Assembly (NCBI GenBank): GCA_037954325.1
Contig: JBBMNZ010000019.1
Span: forward strand, 7,454,501-7,518,500
Reading direction: 5' to 3'
DNA from: Fistularia commersonii
Taxonomy: Eukaryota; Chordata; Actinopteri; Syngnathiformes; Fistulariidae
DNA length: 64,000 nt
A program made the translations under genes and the position numbers. Below the pieces are notes generated by a model. The model saw only the letters and a list, made by a program, of their open reading frames with translations, was not told the origin of the DNA and searched no databases. Of this stretch, positions 23,401 through 34,211 are shown in pieces (position 1 is the first letter of the stretch; each line of letters opens with the position of its first letter).

Positions 23401-26152
23401 CCTCAGTGACGCCCCAGGTTTGTCCACATAGAGCACGTGAGAGCAGGCCACCTTTTCAAGCACTTAAAAAAACTGTCATTTTCATGTTCACAGCAGCAGA
23501 TTGATGTCTCTGAGCACAATTTAACCATCTCAGTCTTGTCTTTTCATGCAACAAACCTGCAAATAAGTGCATCCCGTATTTTCACCCCTCAAATATTGAA
23601 GACTGCTCTTTGTCTTTTCTACTGCTCAACTTGAGGTCAGATGACTGTTGAAAAAGCACATCATTATTTCATTGGTTACAGCAATTTCATCACTAAATGT
23701 ACTGCATTACACTGTACATCATTTGAATCCGATAACAGCAATGAATGACTAACTCTGCTATGTAACTGGTATACATTTGTATCTTTTGGAGGTGAATATA
23801 ATGCCTGTATGGTCTTTCAGTCTGTTAAATATTCAGGCTAATGGGGTATTCATTTAATTGTGCTGTAAATTGTAAGCAGACTTGACCCGGGTCAGTCCTA
23901 GAAAAATGATTACATTTGAAAGACTTCTGGTTAGCCAAAAGGTTACAGCAAATAAAATGATACGATTCAAAAGATAAGAATCCTCATCACTTAATTTTAG
24001 CAAGAAACAATCTGCTAATGCTAGCTGATTTTCTTGAGTGACTAATGGATACATGTTCCTATTGCTGTAAAAAATAATAAAATATCAAATCGGCTCACTA
24101 TTTCATTCACTTTATTAAAAAACTATAAGTGTAAGAAAATGAATAAGGGCTTTTTCACCATTTGCAGCAATGCTGATGGGAAGTGCATTCTAGGAAATGC
24201 ATGGGATTTACATTTTGGCATGTTTAAGTAAATCATTTTTGTCACATATGACATAGGAAATAACTTTAAGCAGACAACAATATTTAAATTGAAAGTCCTT
24301 AATGGCTTTTTGAAACACTAACCATTACTGAGAATGAAGGGTCTGATGCTAAGTTGTCAATTTTACATTACTGAACACATGCAATTTTGAAAGTATACTG
24401 TCTGTATAAATAATTTGATCTTAAATTAAAAGGAACAGAAAATAGGATGGATTTTTTCAGTCTTCACATTTCGTTTCTATGTATTTCTTTTTGCTTTCAA
24501 CCCTTTTTTCACATTGTTAAGAAGCATCGAGGGCTCTGACAAAACTTTTGTCAAACTACAGATTGAAAAACAGAGTAGTTTCAAATTCAATTTCAAGCAT
24601 TTTTCACATCTGGTTATCAGGCCTGTTAAGACAACCTTAAATTTGTTACTTGAACATCAGTTCTGCCACAAAGTGGTTCCGCTTTGTGGGAAGTGTTCCA
24701 GGCTGCCGTTATCAATGGACACAACAACACAGAAAGTACATTGTTTTGCTTTTTGTCTCTTGATTGCCATTTACAATTGCAAAAAAAATCAAAATGCAAA
24801 TGATTCTGGCAGAAATGGATCAGGCTTATTGTGGCCTTAGCTCAATTAGAATGTTTTGCTTGTTTGCAGTGTATAATTTTGGCAAACTGTAACATGCTTT
24901 AGTTTAATTGTTCACTTAAGATTCAAATCAGAAGCTTCTTCGTAATACAAATTGTCCAAATGAGAAAGGTAATGGATAATTTGGGCTGTCAGTGAGATAT
25001 ATTTCAGCATCTTTAACATACAACCGGTTAAAAACATTTTGAAACAAACCTTAAATTAGCATCTCAAACGTAGAAGGGTTGAATCTCTTAATGAGAAGCG
25101 AGGTTGTCGATGGGTAACGTGTGATGCCACCGGTATTAAGTTTTACAGCCTTGCCTAAATAATTATTACTTCAGTTGGCCTGTCATTGGCAGCTTGACGT
25201 TCCTGTCCATGGACTTCAGTGATGTCAGAAGCCAATTGGGTTGAACTGCTATCGTTAAGCCGGAAACAAAAAACTAAATGCTTGAAGGGGGCTAAACACA
25301 CATGAATGTGCACATCCACTCACTCACTCAATTGCTTGCACATGCCCACACACACATGCACCTGCACAAACACACGCACACACACATACACTGGCATGTC
25401 ACGTAGCCCTCTTAAAGTAGCTCTTTTGTAGATGATCCATTTTAGGCGTTAAGTGCTTTTATAACTACCTGTCAGCAAGGTTAAACTAAAAACATACCCA
25501 CATTTTGGGATTGTGATGGATTAATTAACTCTTAAAAGCAATTATTGTTGATACCTTAAATTAAAACAAATTGCTAATTACATAGTAATTTAGCTCATTT
25601 TTTCATAAAACAGGGCTTTTATCCCAAATAATCCACCATTGCCTCTTATATTAAAACAGAAATAAACAATAGTTAACTTCAGCTTGTCTGTTAAACTGAA
25701 CTAAGTTTTATGGGCAAGTAACCAAAGTCACTCTCAAGAACAGAATCCCTGCCCAGGTGTCTTGTCTGATGACGAGCTTCAGATGCAGTTAGACAACTCT
25801 GGAATTAAGGAGACAAGACATGCTGAATCTAAAATTCCACAATTGCCCTGACTTGCTGACTCGTGAGCTATGGAAAGGGGTTAGGGCAGACCTTTGCCAA
25901 ATTTGATCAAATCTTCAAGGGCTCTCATGCGAATATTTGGTGTAGATTCTGTGACAACTTAAAGTCGACTGGCCTGTCAAATATTCTTGGGATATTTTTC
26001 GTAATTCACCATTCTGGTGAAATGATTATGGAAGACACCAGGTGACGGGGGCTTACTGATAGAGTCTTGGACAAAATATTGAATGCAAAGAGATAATGGG
26101 TGTCAGCTGAAAATATCCATCTGGTGTCAATCCATCAAGTTGACAATTGATA
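17464..26152. other. Gene-free intergenic DNA
   Basis: About 8.7 kb without a gene. The least AT-rich segment, 17850-18480, reads like an old repeat but I could not assign it. TA/CA-rich simple sequence occurs at 18520-18625. A T/C homopolymer stretch lies at 21128-21160, and CA-rich DNA at 25310-25395. The longest frame, 158 codons at 18788-19264, has no recognisable domain and lies near the chance maximum for a window of this size and composition. Confidence 0.5.
18763..18777 (+). promoter_or_regulatory. CTCF-like motif, plus orientation
   Basis: CCACTAGGGGCCAGT differs by one base from the common vertebrate CTCF core CCACNAGGGGGCAG. A single match in 64 kb can be chance. It is listed because a reverse-oriented match occurs at 52061-52074. 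Confidence 0.25.
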
Positions 26153-26154
26153 TA

Positions 26155-27588
26155 CAGTTAGACCCAGACGTATTTGGACAGTGTCACAATCTTCATGATT
26201 TGGGCATTGCATGCCACCACATTGGATTTAAAGTGAAACAACTACAACAGAATTGAAGTGCAGACTTTAAGTCAAGGGGTTGAACAAAAATTATGATTAA
26301 GCATGTGGGAATTGTAGCAATTTTCACACAAACGCCCCTCATTTCAGGGGCTCGAACGTAATCAGACAAATAAACATACTTTTTGATTTTTTTGTAATTT
26401 GTTGGGGGATTTTGTTGAGAATCCTTTGCAGGCAATGACGAAGTCTGGAAACCGTGGACATCCCAAAATGCCTGGTTTCCTTTTTTGTGGTGCTTATCTA
26501 GGCATTTACTGCAGCTGTCTTCAGTTGCTTGTTTGTCGGTCTCTCTGCGGTAAGTTGTCTTGAGCAAGTGAAAACATCTGTACTGTGAAGCACTGTCCAA
26601 TCAACTTTGCAGCATTTGGCCGAATCGGAGCATAAAGCATATCCCTATATACTTCAGATTTCATCCGGCTGCTTCTGTCTTTTGTCACATCATCAATAAA
26701 CACGAGTGAGCCAGTGTCATTGGAAGCCATGCGTGCCTATGCCATCACACTGCCTCCACCATGTTTTACAGAAGCTGTGGTGTGCTTTTATTCCAATTCT
26801 TCTCCAAACGTTCTCCTTCCCATCATTCTGGTACAAGTTGATCTTAGTCACATCTGCCCAAAGAATGCTACCAGAACTGGTCTGGCTTCTTCGGGTGTTT
26901 TTTGGTAAAGTCAATTCTGACCTTTCTATTTCAGAGACTGATAAATGGTTTGGATCTTGTGGTGAATCCTTTGTATTTACTCTCATGAAGTCTTCTCTTT
27001 ATGGTAGACTTAGACACTGATACACCTACTTCCTGGAGAGTGTTCTTCACTTGAGTAGATGTTGTGAAGGGGTTTTTCTTCACCATGGGAAGGATTCTGC
27101 GATCATCCACCACTGACGTCTCCTGTGGATGTCCAGGCCCTTTTGAGTTCCCAAGCTCACCAATGCCTGTTTTTTTTTTTTTTTTCAAAATGTACCAAAC
27201 TGTTGATTTGGCTATCTCTCTTATGGGTTTCTTCTTTTTCCAGCCTCAGGATGGTCTGTTTCACTTCCATTGAGAGCTGGAATCAACTCCTGACCTTTTA
27301 ACTTCTTAATTGATAACAGGTTAATGAGGGAAGAGCCCATGCAGCTTTGTGATTTTTTTCAGGCTTTCTAAGTCAATTGTCCAATTAGTTTTGGTCCCTT
27401 GAAAAAAAGAGGCGGCTACATTTCTCAAACCTTTCCTCCAATTTGGATGTGAATATTCTCAAATTACAGCTGAGAGGCTGTACTCTAAGCCCATATTGAT
27501 TATATGATAGTATCCTCAATATGTTTTCATAAACAGCTAAAATAACAAAACTTGTGTCACTGTCCAAATATTTTCGGGCCTAACATCA
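26155..27588 (-). mobile_element. Decayed Tc1-like DNA transposon
   Basis: Imperfect terminal inverted repeats bound the element: GTTAGACCCAGACGTATTTG at the left, and the complement of CAAATATTTTCGGGCCTAAC at the right. Both run into GGACAGTG. A TA dinucleotide precedes the left end (26153-26154). Minus-strand frames give a Tc1 transposase in order: a helix-turn-helix DNA-binding part with DDRRILPMVKKNPFTTSTQ and SVSKSTIKRRLHES (26931-27188), then ILWADVTKINLYQNDGK with the first catalytic Asp, then GSLVFIDDVTKDRSSRM. The DPKHTA and SPDLNPIE blocks that carry the second and third catalytic acids are missing, and the frame changes several times. It cannot be active. Confidence 0.8.
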
Positions 27589-27607
27589 AGTGATTATCAT
27601 AAATATT

Positions 27608-27623
27608 ACTTTTGACAGCTATT
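27608..27623 (+). repeat. 16-bp target-site duplication, left copy
   Basis: ACTTTTGACAGCTATT here is repeated exactly at 27851-27866, on the other side of a LINE 3' fragment. Two perfect 16-bp copies bordering a LINE piece are the signature of target-primed reverse transcription. Confidence 0.85.
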
Positions 27624-27850
27624 ATTGAGGGATGCTGAGGTTGGAACTGCCAGGTAGAAGGATGATGAAGTTGGTGATGCCAGGTAGGAGGTCTAGAGGA
27701 AGACGAGATAGAAGATCTATGGACATAGTGAAAGAGACCATAAAGTTAGTTTGTGTGAGAGAGCAGAATACAGAGAATAGGGTAAGATGGAGGAGGTAAA
27801 TTCACTGTGGGACTGTTGAAGGGAGCAGCAGAAAGGCAAAGAAAAAGAAG
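27624..27850 (+). mobile_element. Short 5'-truncated RTE-like LINE 3' end
   Basis: The 227-bp insert matches the 3' end of the same LINE family as 49.8-51.2 kb (+) and 33.55-34.07 kb (-). It contains GATGCTGAGGTTGGAACTGC, the GAGGAAGACGAG.AGAAG and ATGGACATAGTGAAAGAG words, and the terminal GGAGCAGCAGAAAGGCAAAG. It carries a small internal duplication, since the GCCAGGTAG.AGG segment appears twice. Intact flanking duplications suggest a fairly recent insertion, or one that has drifted little at its edges. Confidence 0.8.
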
Positions 27851-27866
27851 ACTTTTGACAGCTATT
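27851..27866 (+). repeat. 16-bp target-site duplication, right copy
   Basis: Perfect copy of 27608-27623, placed directly after the A/G-rich end of the LINE fragment. Confidence 0.85.
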
Positions 27867-30800
27867 CATTTTCAAGTTGTCTTTCTCTCAAAACTGCAAA
27901 CGCTACAAAACAGACGGATAACTCCTTTAACTCCACATCGAGGTTTGTTTGTCTTGTTCAACCTTTCAGAACATCCTTGCAATCTCTGGTATTCATGATA
28001 AGCACTTCAGTCACTGTCAGACATCTCTGTGTGTCCAGAGACCGGACATTTGAATTCAGAAATAGAGCAAGTGTGGCACAATGAGCCCATGGAGTGTAGA
28101 GCTGCACATGAAAATGTGCTCTCTGACCAAAGCGCTTAAACCCCCGCTGACCGATTGGCCTGGCCTTTTACTGGCACTGTACACACATGCAGACACAGAG
28201 CAGGACACTGTTCCCTTTTGTCAAATCGTGCAAGAACAGATACAGCTTCTGTTCCCATGTGTCTACACAAAAACACAATTTCACAAATTTGATTTTCTCT
28301 TACGTAAAACTTAGGTCAACTAAAGGTCTAGCTGGATTGTAGTATACAGTACTTTTGATTCCAGCCTATTATGATATAAGAAGCTATACTGAGATGCTGC
28401 AAGAGACAGTGACTGCAGTATTTAGATGATTTAAACTGGTACATTCTATCCAATGGCTCTACAGAGCAAAACCACAACCAACACATTTTGTAAGGCTTGA
28501 GAAATAAAGTATGCTGATACTGTGACACAGTGGCAGCCTTAGTTTAGAAAACAGGACATCTTTTCATCAAAAAAGGATCTTGTTTCATGTAAAAAACGTC
28601 CTGGAAATGCAGTCATGTTTGGCTCCACCGCAATACAGCAGGGTTGTCATCACAAGTGATACTCAAGAGACAGTCTGACTGTACTTGGAGAGTAAATATA
28701 TACTTTTGAATCCATAAAAAACTAGATCTAATAAGACTGCAAAGATGAGTTTCAGTGTGTCATGTTTGTCATCTATCACCTTGACCGGAAGTGGGATTTT
28801 TAGATTATATATGTATTTTATTACTCTCCTCAAAGCTGTCACAGCCAGAACTGTGGAAGAATACGTCTAATGGTGTGTCAAGGCTACATGTTGGATACAT
28901 AATTCTTTGTTCTGGTTGAGTACAAGGTTTCCATTTCTGTGTGGTCATGGTTCCTTGCAGGCATAGTCCTAGATCTGTAAAGACCTCTATACAAACTCAA
29001 GTGAATTAGGTTATATTACATTGATGAAAGAGAAAGGGCTTGATGACTGGACATTATGAATCCATCAATAATGCTTGTAGGCAAAGTGGTAAATGACGAT
29101 AAAAACCCTTTATCAATAGGTCAACCTGTTGCCTAGATACCATTTACATTTGTCTAGGCCATATTTAATGCCCCACAATTTTAGTTACTGTCTGTCATAT
29201 GATATCCATATGGAATAACTGAAAAAGCAACTGCAATCCAACATGGAGATATGATTTGATAACTTTTGTAACCAAAAATTCCCCTCCATCTATGCACAAT
29301 AACTCATCAGGTTTCGGAACTGTGATGCTTCTCATTCCATTTTATTATGATATGCATTTTTTTTGCAGTGCAACAAGGTTATTCAGAAGTTTTCTGCTAT
29401 GTGATCAGCCAACCATTTTTCTGAATGCAGTGAAGTATAGAGGCTATGATATAATATGTAATTCTGTTCTTAGGCAGCTATGCTTATCTGTGAGAGCGCA
29501 TGTTTCCAAACTATGGGTTTAAAAAACGGCTCCCTGGCTCACCTACTTGGTATGCCAATGATGGTAAGGTCAAACCTTGATTTAAGAGATTATGAAATAT
29601 ATAAAAAAAAAAACCTCCCAACCTGATGAAAATTTAGGGGGCTCAATTTGCCAAGGGCCTCAGCAACATGCTGCTACCCCGCTGTTTCATGAGTTGACTT
29701 TTGACACGAGGAAGGGCAAGGTGGCTCTTCAAGTGCGGCCCTGAGTCGCTCCATCAAAATAAAGACCTGGGTGAATCATCCTCTATTCAATCAAGCTTTG
29801 CTGATCAGTATGCACCTGCAGGGAGATGTGTGTGGTGCATTAATAGGTTTTTTCCTGGCTTTCTTTTAAACCCTGAGCCTCATGCTGCATATCAATGCAT
29901 TTCAAAATCAAATTGTTTTTGTCCTTGTGCAGACGGAGATTTCAAGCTTCAACCAAGCTACCGTGAAAACATCCCACCACAGATAAAACAGCCACAACTA
30001 GACTAGTCTGTCTATTTATTTACTCTGCAGGTTTGCGCCTCTGTCGTCAGTGAGTTTACAACAGTATACAACAGTGGCGTAGCTACAGGTCCAAGCATCT
30101 GCTCATGTTTGCAGAACAAGCTTGGGCGTTGCTGCCGGGTCATAAAACCCTGTCAAAATGAATAATGAAGGGGTTCTGAGGCTGAGTCTGTGCTAAACCA
30201 GGTAGGTGATGTGCTGAGGGCAAAGCATGCTGGGTGCTGTGTGGTGCAGCCGATGGGCTCAGCAGTACTTTGTCATATGCCGAATTGGCTTTTGTGTGGA
30301 CTCTGAAGATTTTGTGCTGTCAGAGGACAGGGGAAGCTGAAACCTTTCATGATGTCAGATAAACACTTGGAGAGGAATATCATGCTTGGCTTCCAAACAG
30401 ATTGGAAAGCACTGGGAGGTATTAGGTGGAGGGAGAAGAGAAACAGCTGGGTTTGAGAGTGTGTGGGCCATGAACTCTACTTCAGTTTTCTTTTCCGTCT
30501 CTGTTACTCCTCTTTCCCTCCTCTAGCAACACTGTTGGCGAGCCATGACTCTTCAGCAACCCATTAGACAGTCAGTTTTTGAAGTTGCGAGAGGCTTGTT
30601 ATTTTGGTTCCATTGTCAACAAGATCACTTGTGTCCTTTCAAGTGCCTGCATCACTTTTCAGACATGATTACATACATAGTCACAGCAGTGCTTGAGACT
30701 TTAAAGGGGCATAACAAGACAAAGTCAACTAAAAGGGAATTGAAGAGTGAGAGGGCGGACACAGATTGCTGACATAAGATAGTTCTTACCACATATTTGC

Positions 30801-32618
30801 GCACTGGGATGTTTCAGATTCACAATTCTTCCTGATAATAAGACAACCATAAATATGTTGTTATTCTGCATTGAAGCTTTTGCATTTTGCTGTATTATCT
30901 TTTCAGGCTTAGTTATTGAAGACAAACATTAATGCTGAAGCTCTGCTTGGCCTGCATTTCTGATAAAAAATGAGACCAACTGGCAAATCCTCTCATCTTT
31001 GTGAATGACAGGCAGCTAAAAGTCTCAAACTTATGAATTAACAGTCAAACTGTATGAGTGCAGCTGCATCATGGTAGCTTATCCATGGAAAGTGAGACCC
31101 TTGCAACTTTTGCCTCTGTATCAACCAGCAACTATGCATGTTTGTCATTGTCAGAACCCAACAACTGTAGCCAAAAGTGAAGAAGTACAGGCTGATTTCT
31201 GGATTAGATGAAGATTGCTAAATTGAGTGAGGGTTATTTTTTAGCAAACTTAAATGATAAAAACTATAATTGTTCATTAAAGTGTGTGCAAAGAGATCTC
31301 ATAGCATAGATTTGTTGTAATGTCCTGTGCTGCAGAAAGAGTGGATCCAATATCATATCAATCCAACATCAGTACACCTATCAGCACAATAAAACAATGT
31401 CATTAAACATAATTATGATAAACCTGTGCAGAATTTCACATTAAATGGCAAAATACTGACCAACTGACTAGCATTTAATTTAACAATCTCATTAAATAGG
31501 AAATTTTACTTCCTCACATCCAAGAATGTTTATACAACAGGTATCTGCTATGACAACAAAAAGCCCCTGTCAATGAAAATTTTCCATGAAAACACTGTGA
31601 TAAAAGGATATAACCCGAGGGGAGAGCTATGAATAATGAGAAGCAAATTTAATTTATCACTTAATTGCAAAATGTGTCAAAGAAGAATTATCCCAAAGCC
31701 TCTCTTCGAGAAGCGATTGTCATATCTAACGGAAAGAATGAAATGAAAAAAGGGAAATATAAAAAGGTGACCTAAATAAAGCCAAATTGTGAAATTGCAA
31801 ATTGTAAGTGAGTCAGATGGTCTAACAGTCCCAAGACAGCAAAGACCAACCATCACCTTCAACAAAGACTAGAGAGCTCAGATAATTTCATGATATTGTC
31901 AAGATTGGAAGAATATGACTGGAAGGTGCAGAGAAATGTCTTTGACAATGCAATTGTGCTGCAGCTCTCATCGCTGCTGGATATCAAAAATGTACAACAA
32001 TAAAAAGAAATGGATACTTATACGGAATGTTCGAACCCACATTATCCCTCCACTATAACCCCCTAGGAGGGGGATGGCTATGGAAAGAAACAAGTCTGGT
32101 TGACCCGAAAATATCTTTGGCTTCTACTTGGTTGTCATATCTATGGCTTTTGATACAGTTCCAGCTGGTGACCCTTGCAATTATATGTCGAGTATTTGAT
32201 CAACTTAAAATACATGCTTGTGCTGAAGAACTGCAATGGTTTTGTTTTGCTACTCCACTGACGTCAGGGTTGAGTCAGACATAAAATAATGAATGTAACT
32301 TAATAGAACCGAAAAAACAGCAACAACCACTCAGAACAATAACAGCAGCCGTAACCGAAACTGAGGAAAAAATAGAAGCGGGTGTGTCATCTCTTGCGAA
32401 GCAGAAGAGGAAAGGAAAAAGGGGGAGGAGATGGTATTTTAATTCTCTAAATCAAACAAGGAGACAAGATGGATGGTTTAGCCCATGGTTTAGTATGAAA
32501 CTGCCAACATAGGAAATTAACTGGGGAATGAAAGGCCCCTTTTCAAAAAAGCAACAAAAGAATTCCTGGTATTTTACATCATCTGCTGACAGGGTCATTC
32601 AATGAGATCTGTTGCCAG
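27867..32618. other. Gene-free intergenic DNA
   Basis: About 4.75 kb with no recognisable gene or full element. CAGTGGCGTAGCTA at 30072-30085 resembles the tip of a DNA transposon, but no partner end was found. Open frames reach at most 101 codons (29701-30006) and carry no family signature. Confidence 0.5.
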
Positions 32619-32868
32619 TGGGGCGGCATGGCTCAGGGGGTTCGAGCGGTTGTCCTTGGAACCGATCTGGTTCGACTCCCAGTTCCCCCCTGGCCTGTTG
32701 AAGTGTTGTTGAGCAAGACGCTGAACTCCAAACTGCTCCCCTGGCACTGTTCCTCAGCTGCCTTCCGCTCATGGTTCATCCGTGATGCGTTAAATGCAGT
32801 GGTCAAATTCTGCTGATGCTGTGCTCTATGTACCACTGCATGTGATAAATAAAGGCATATCTTCTTCT
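32619..32868 (+). mobile_element. tRNA-derived SINE, plus orientation
   Basis: The head contains an A-box-like TGGCTCAGGGGG (32629-32640) and a B-box GGTTCGACTCC (32669-32679), spaced about 30-40 bp apart as in a tRNA gene. The body follows, with GTTGAGCAAGACGCTGAACTCC and CTGCTCCCCTGGCACTG. It ends with AATAAAGGCATATCTTCTTC. No cloverleaf with paired acceptor stem is visible, so this is not a tRNA gene. The 33155-33340 element shares its body words. Confidence 0.7.
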
Positions 32869-33154
32869 AGTCGGGCTGGAGCAATAAAATGCACATTTTT
32901 CACTTTTCTCTCGATGAGAAGCTACTGACACTAACTCCTACAGTGACAGAATTATGTGTGAGGAACCTGGATGGGATTTCTTTAAAGCTACATACCACTA
33001 TGCTATCCAGCTTTTGTTTTCAGTATGGGAAGTATGGGTCTTCAGGTTTCAGGAGAAAGTACATACTGTCTTCAAAGTGCATTTTTGTATATAGTAAAAG
33101 AAGAAATGTCTTAAAATCGTCACATCCAGTTGTACGTACACCACAGCATCATTG

Positions 33155-33340
33155 AACCCTGTCTGCTGCTTTTAACCAATCATGGGAACACAAATAGCAG
33201 TGCCTGGGGAGCAGTTGGGGGTTCAGGGTCTTACTCAACAACGTTTTCACTAGCTCGACCAACTTGAGAATCGAACCGGGAACATTTATTCCAAGGTAAC
33301 TGCAAGGTAACTCCTTGGCCACATCAACTCCCTGGTAGCT
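33155..33340 (-). mobile_element. tRNA-derived SINE, minus orientation
   Basis: On the minus strand this copy has the B-box GGTTCGATTCTC (33266-33277) and the same body words as the plus-strand copy: GTTGAGTAAGACCCTGAAC and CAACTGCTCCCCAGGCACTG. The A-box region near 33320 is poorly preserved. Together with 32619-32868 it forms an inverted pair about 290 bp apart. Confidence 0.65.
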
Positions 33341-33547
33341 TACTATATCAGACAAACAATATGTATACTGTTAGTATTTTTAACATTCCTTTTGGTACTT
33401 TTTATTTGCGGTTCCACATTATATTGCTTTCTTTAAAATTTGGAGTAAATAAATATATCCATGTCACTGAAATGGATAATGTCACTAAGATTTATTTTTT
33501 AATATTGAATTTTAACATGTTTTTCCTTCGCTTATCCTTTTGATATC

Positions 33548-34070
33548 TTCTTTTTTCTTTTCCATTCGGCTGCTCCCTTCAGAGGCCACCACAGTGAATA
33601 TATTCTCCATGTCCTCTTCTCTCTCAACTATGAATCTTCTCTTTAGTCTTCCTCTAGGCCTCCTGCATGGTAGTTTCAACCTCAGCATCCTTCTGCCAAT
33701 ATACAGTATTCCCTTTCCCGCCTACGTAAATGACAGAACCATCTCAGTCTGGCTTCTCTGACCCTATCTCCAAAACATTTAACGTGCAGTCCCTCAGATG
33801 GACTCCTTCCTGATCCTATCAATCCTCACCACTCCCAAAGAGAATCTCAACATCCTCATCTCTGGTACCTACAGCGCTGCTTCCTGTATTTGCCTCAATG
33901 CTACAGTATCTGAATCATACAGCATTGCTGGGCTCACCTCTGTCTATACCTTTCCTTTCATTCTGACTGTTTTATCACACAATACCCCTGACACTTTTCT
34001 CTGCTCATTCCAACCTGCTTGAATGCATTTCTTCACATCTTTTAAACACTCTCCATTTGCTCTGGAGTTT
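33548..34070 (-). mobile_element. RTE-like LINE 3' end, antisense
   Basis: Read on the minus strand, this is the 3' coding end and terminus of the family also seen at 27.6 kb and 49.8 kb. Examples on the plus strand are TTCGGCTGCTCCCTTCAGAG (complement of the conserved 3' terminus), TCTTCCTCTAGGCCTCCTGC and CAACCTCAGCATCCTTCTGC. It lacks the catalytic core and has stops in every frame. The plus-strand frames at 33540-34022 are antisense shadows of it. Confidence 0.75.
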
Positions 34071-34153
34071 TTAAATCTAATTTTAGATACTGTTTTCAAA
34101 TCTCAGTTAAACTCATTCTGTGTTCATGAATCACAAAAAAAAAAAAATGTGTA

Positions 34154-34211
34154 CTTGATATTCATATGCCATTGTCCCCTTCCATGGGAACAATGGAATA
34201 TGAATATCAAG
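34154..34211. repeat. 58-nt near-perfect hairpin
   Basis: Positions 34154-34179 pair with 34186-34211, with 24 of 26 positions matching, around a 6-base centre. The arms begin CTTGATATTCATATG and end ATATGAATATCAAG. The size is like a short microRNA stem, but pairing this complete is also seen in palindromic remnants of small DNA transposons. The flank is a run of 13 or more A on the plus strand. Confidence 0.7.

Noticed and set aside
30072..30100. CAGTGGCGTAGCTA word like a DNA-transposon end
   Set aside because: No complementary end or target duplication was found nearby.
32619..32700. tRNA gene candidate
   Set aside because: A- and B-box words are present but there is no paired acceptor stem or anticodon arm, and a SINE body follows. 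It is a tRNA-derived SINE head.
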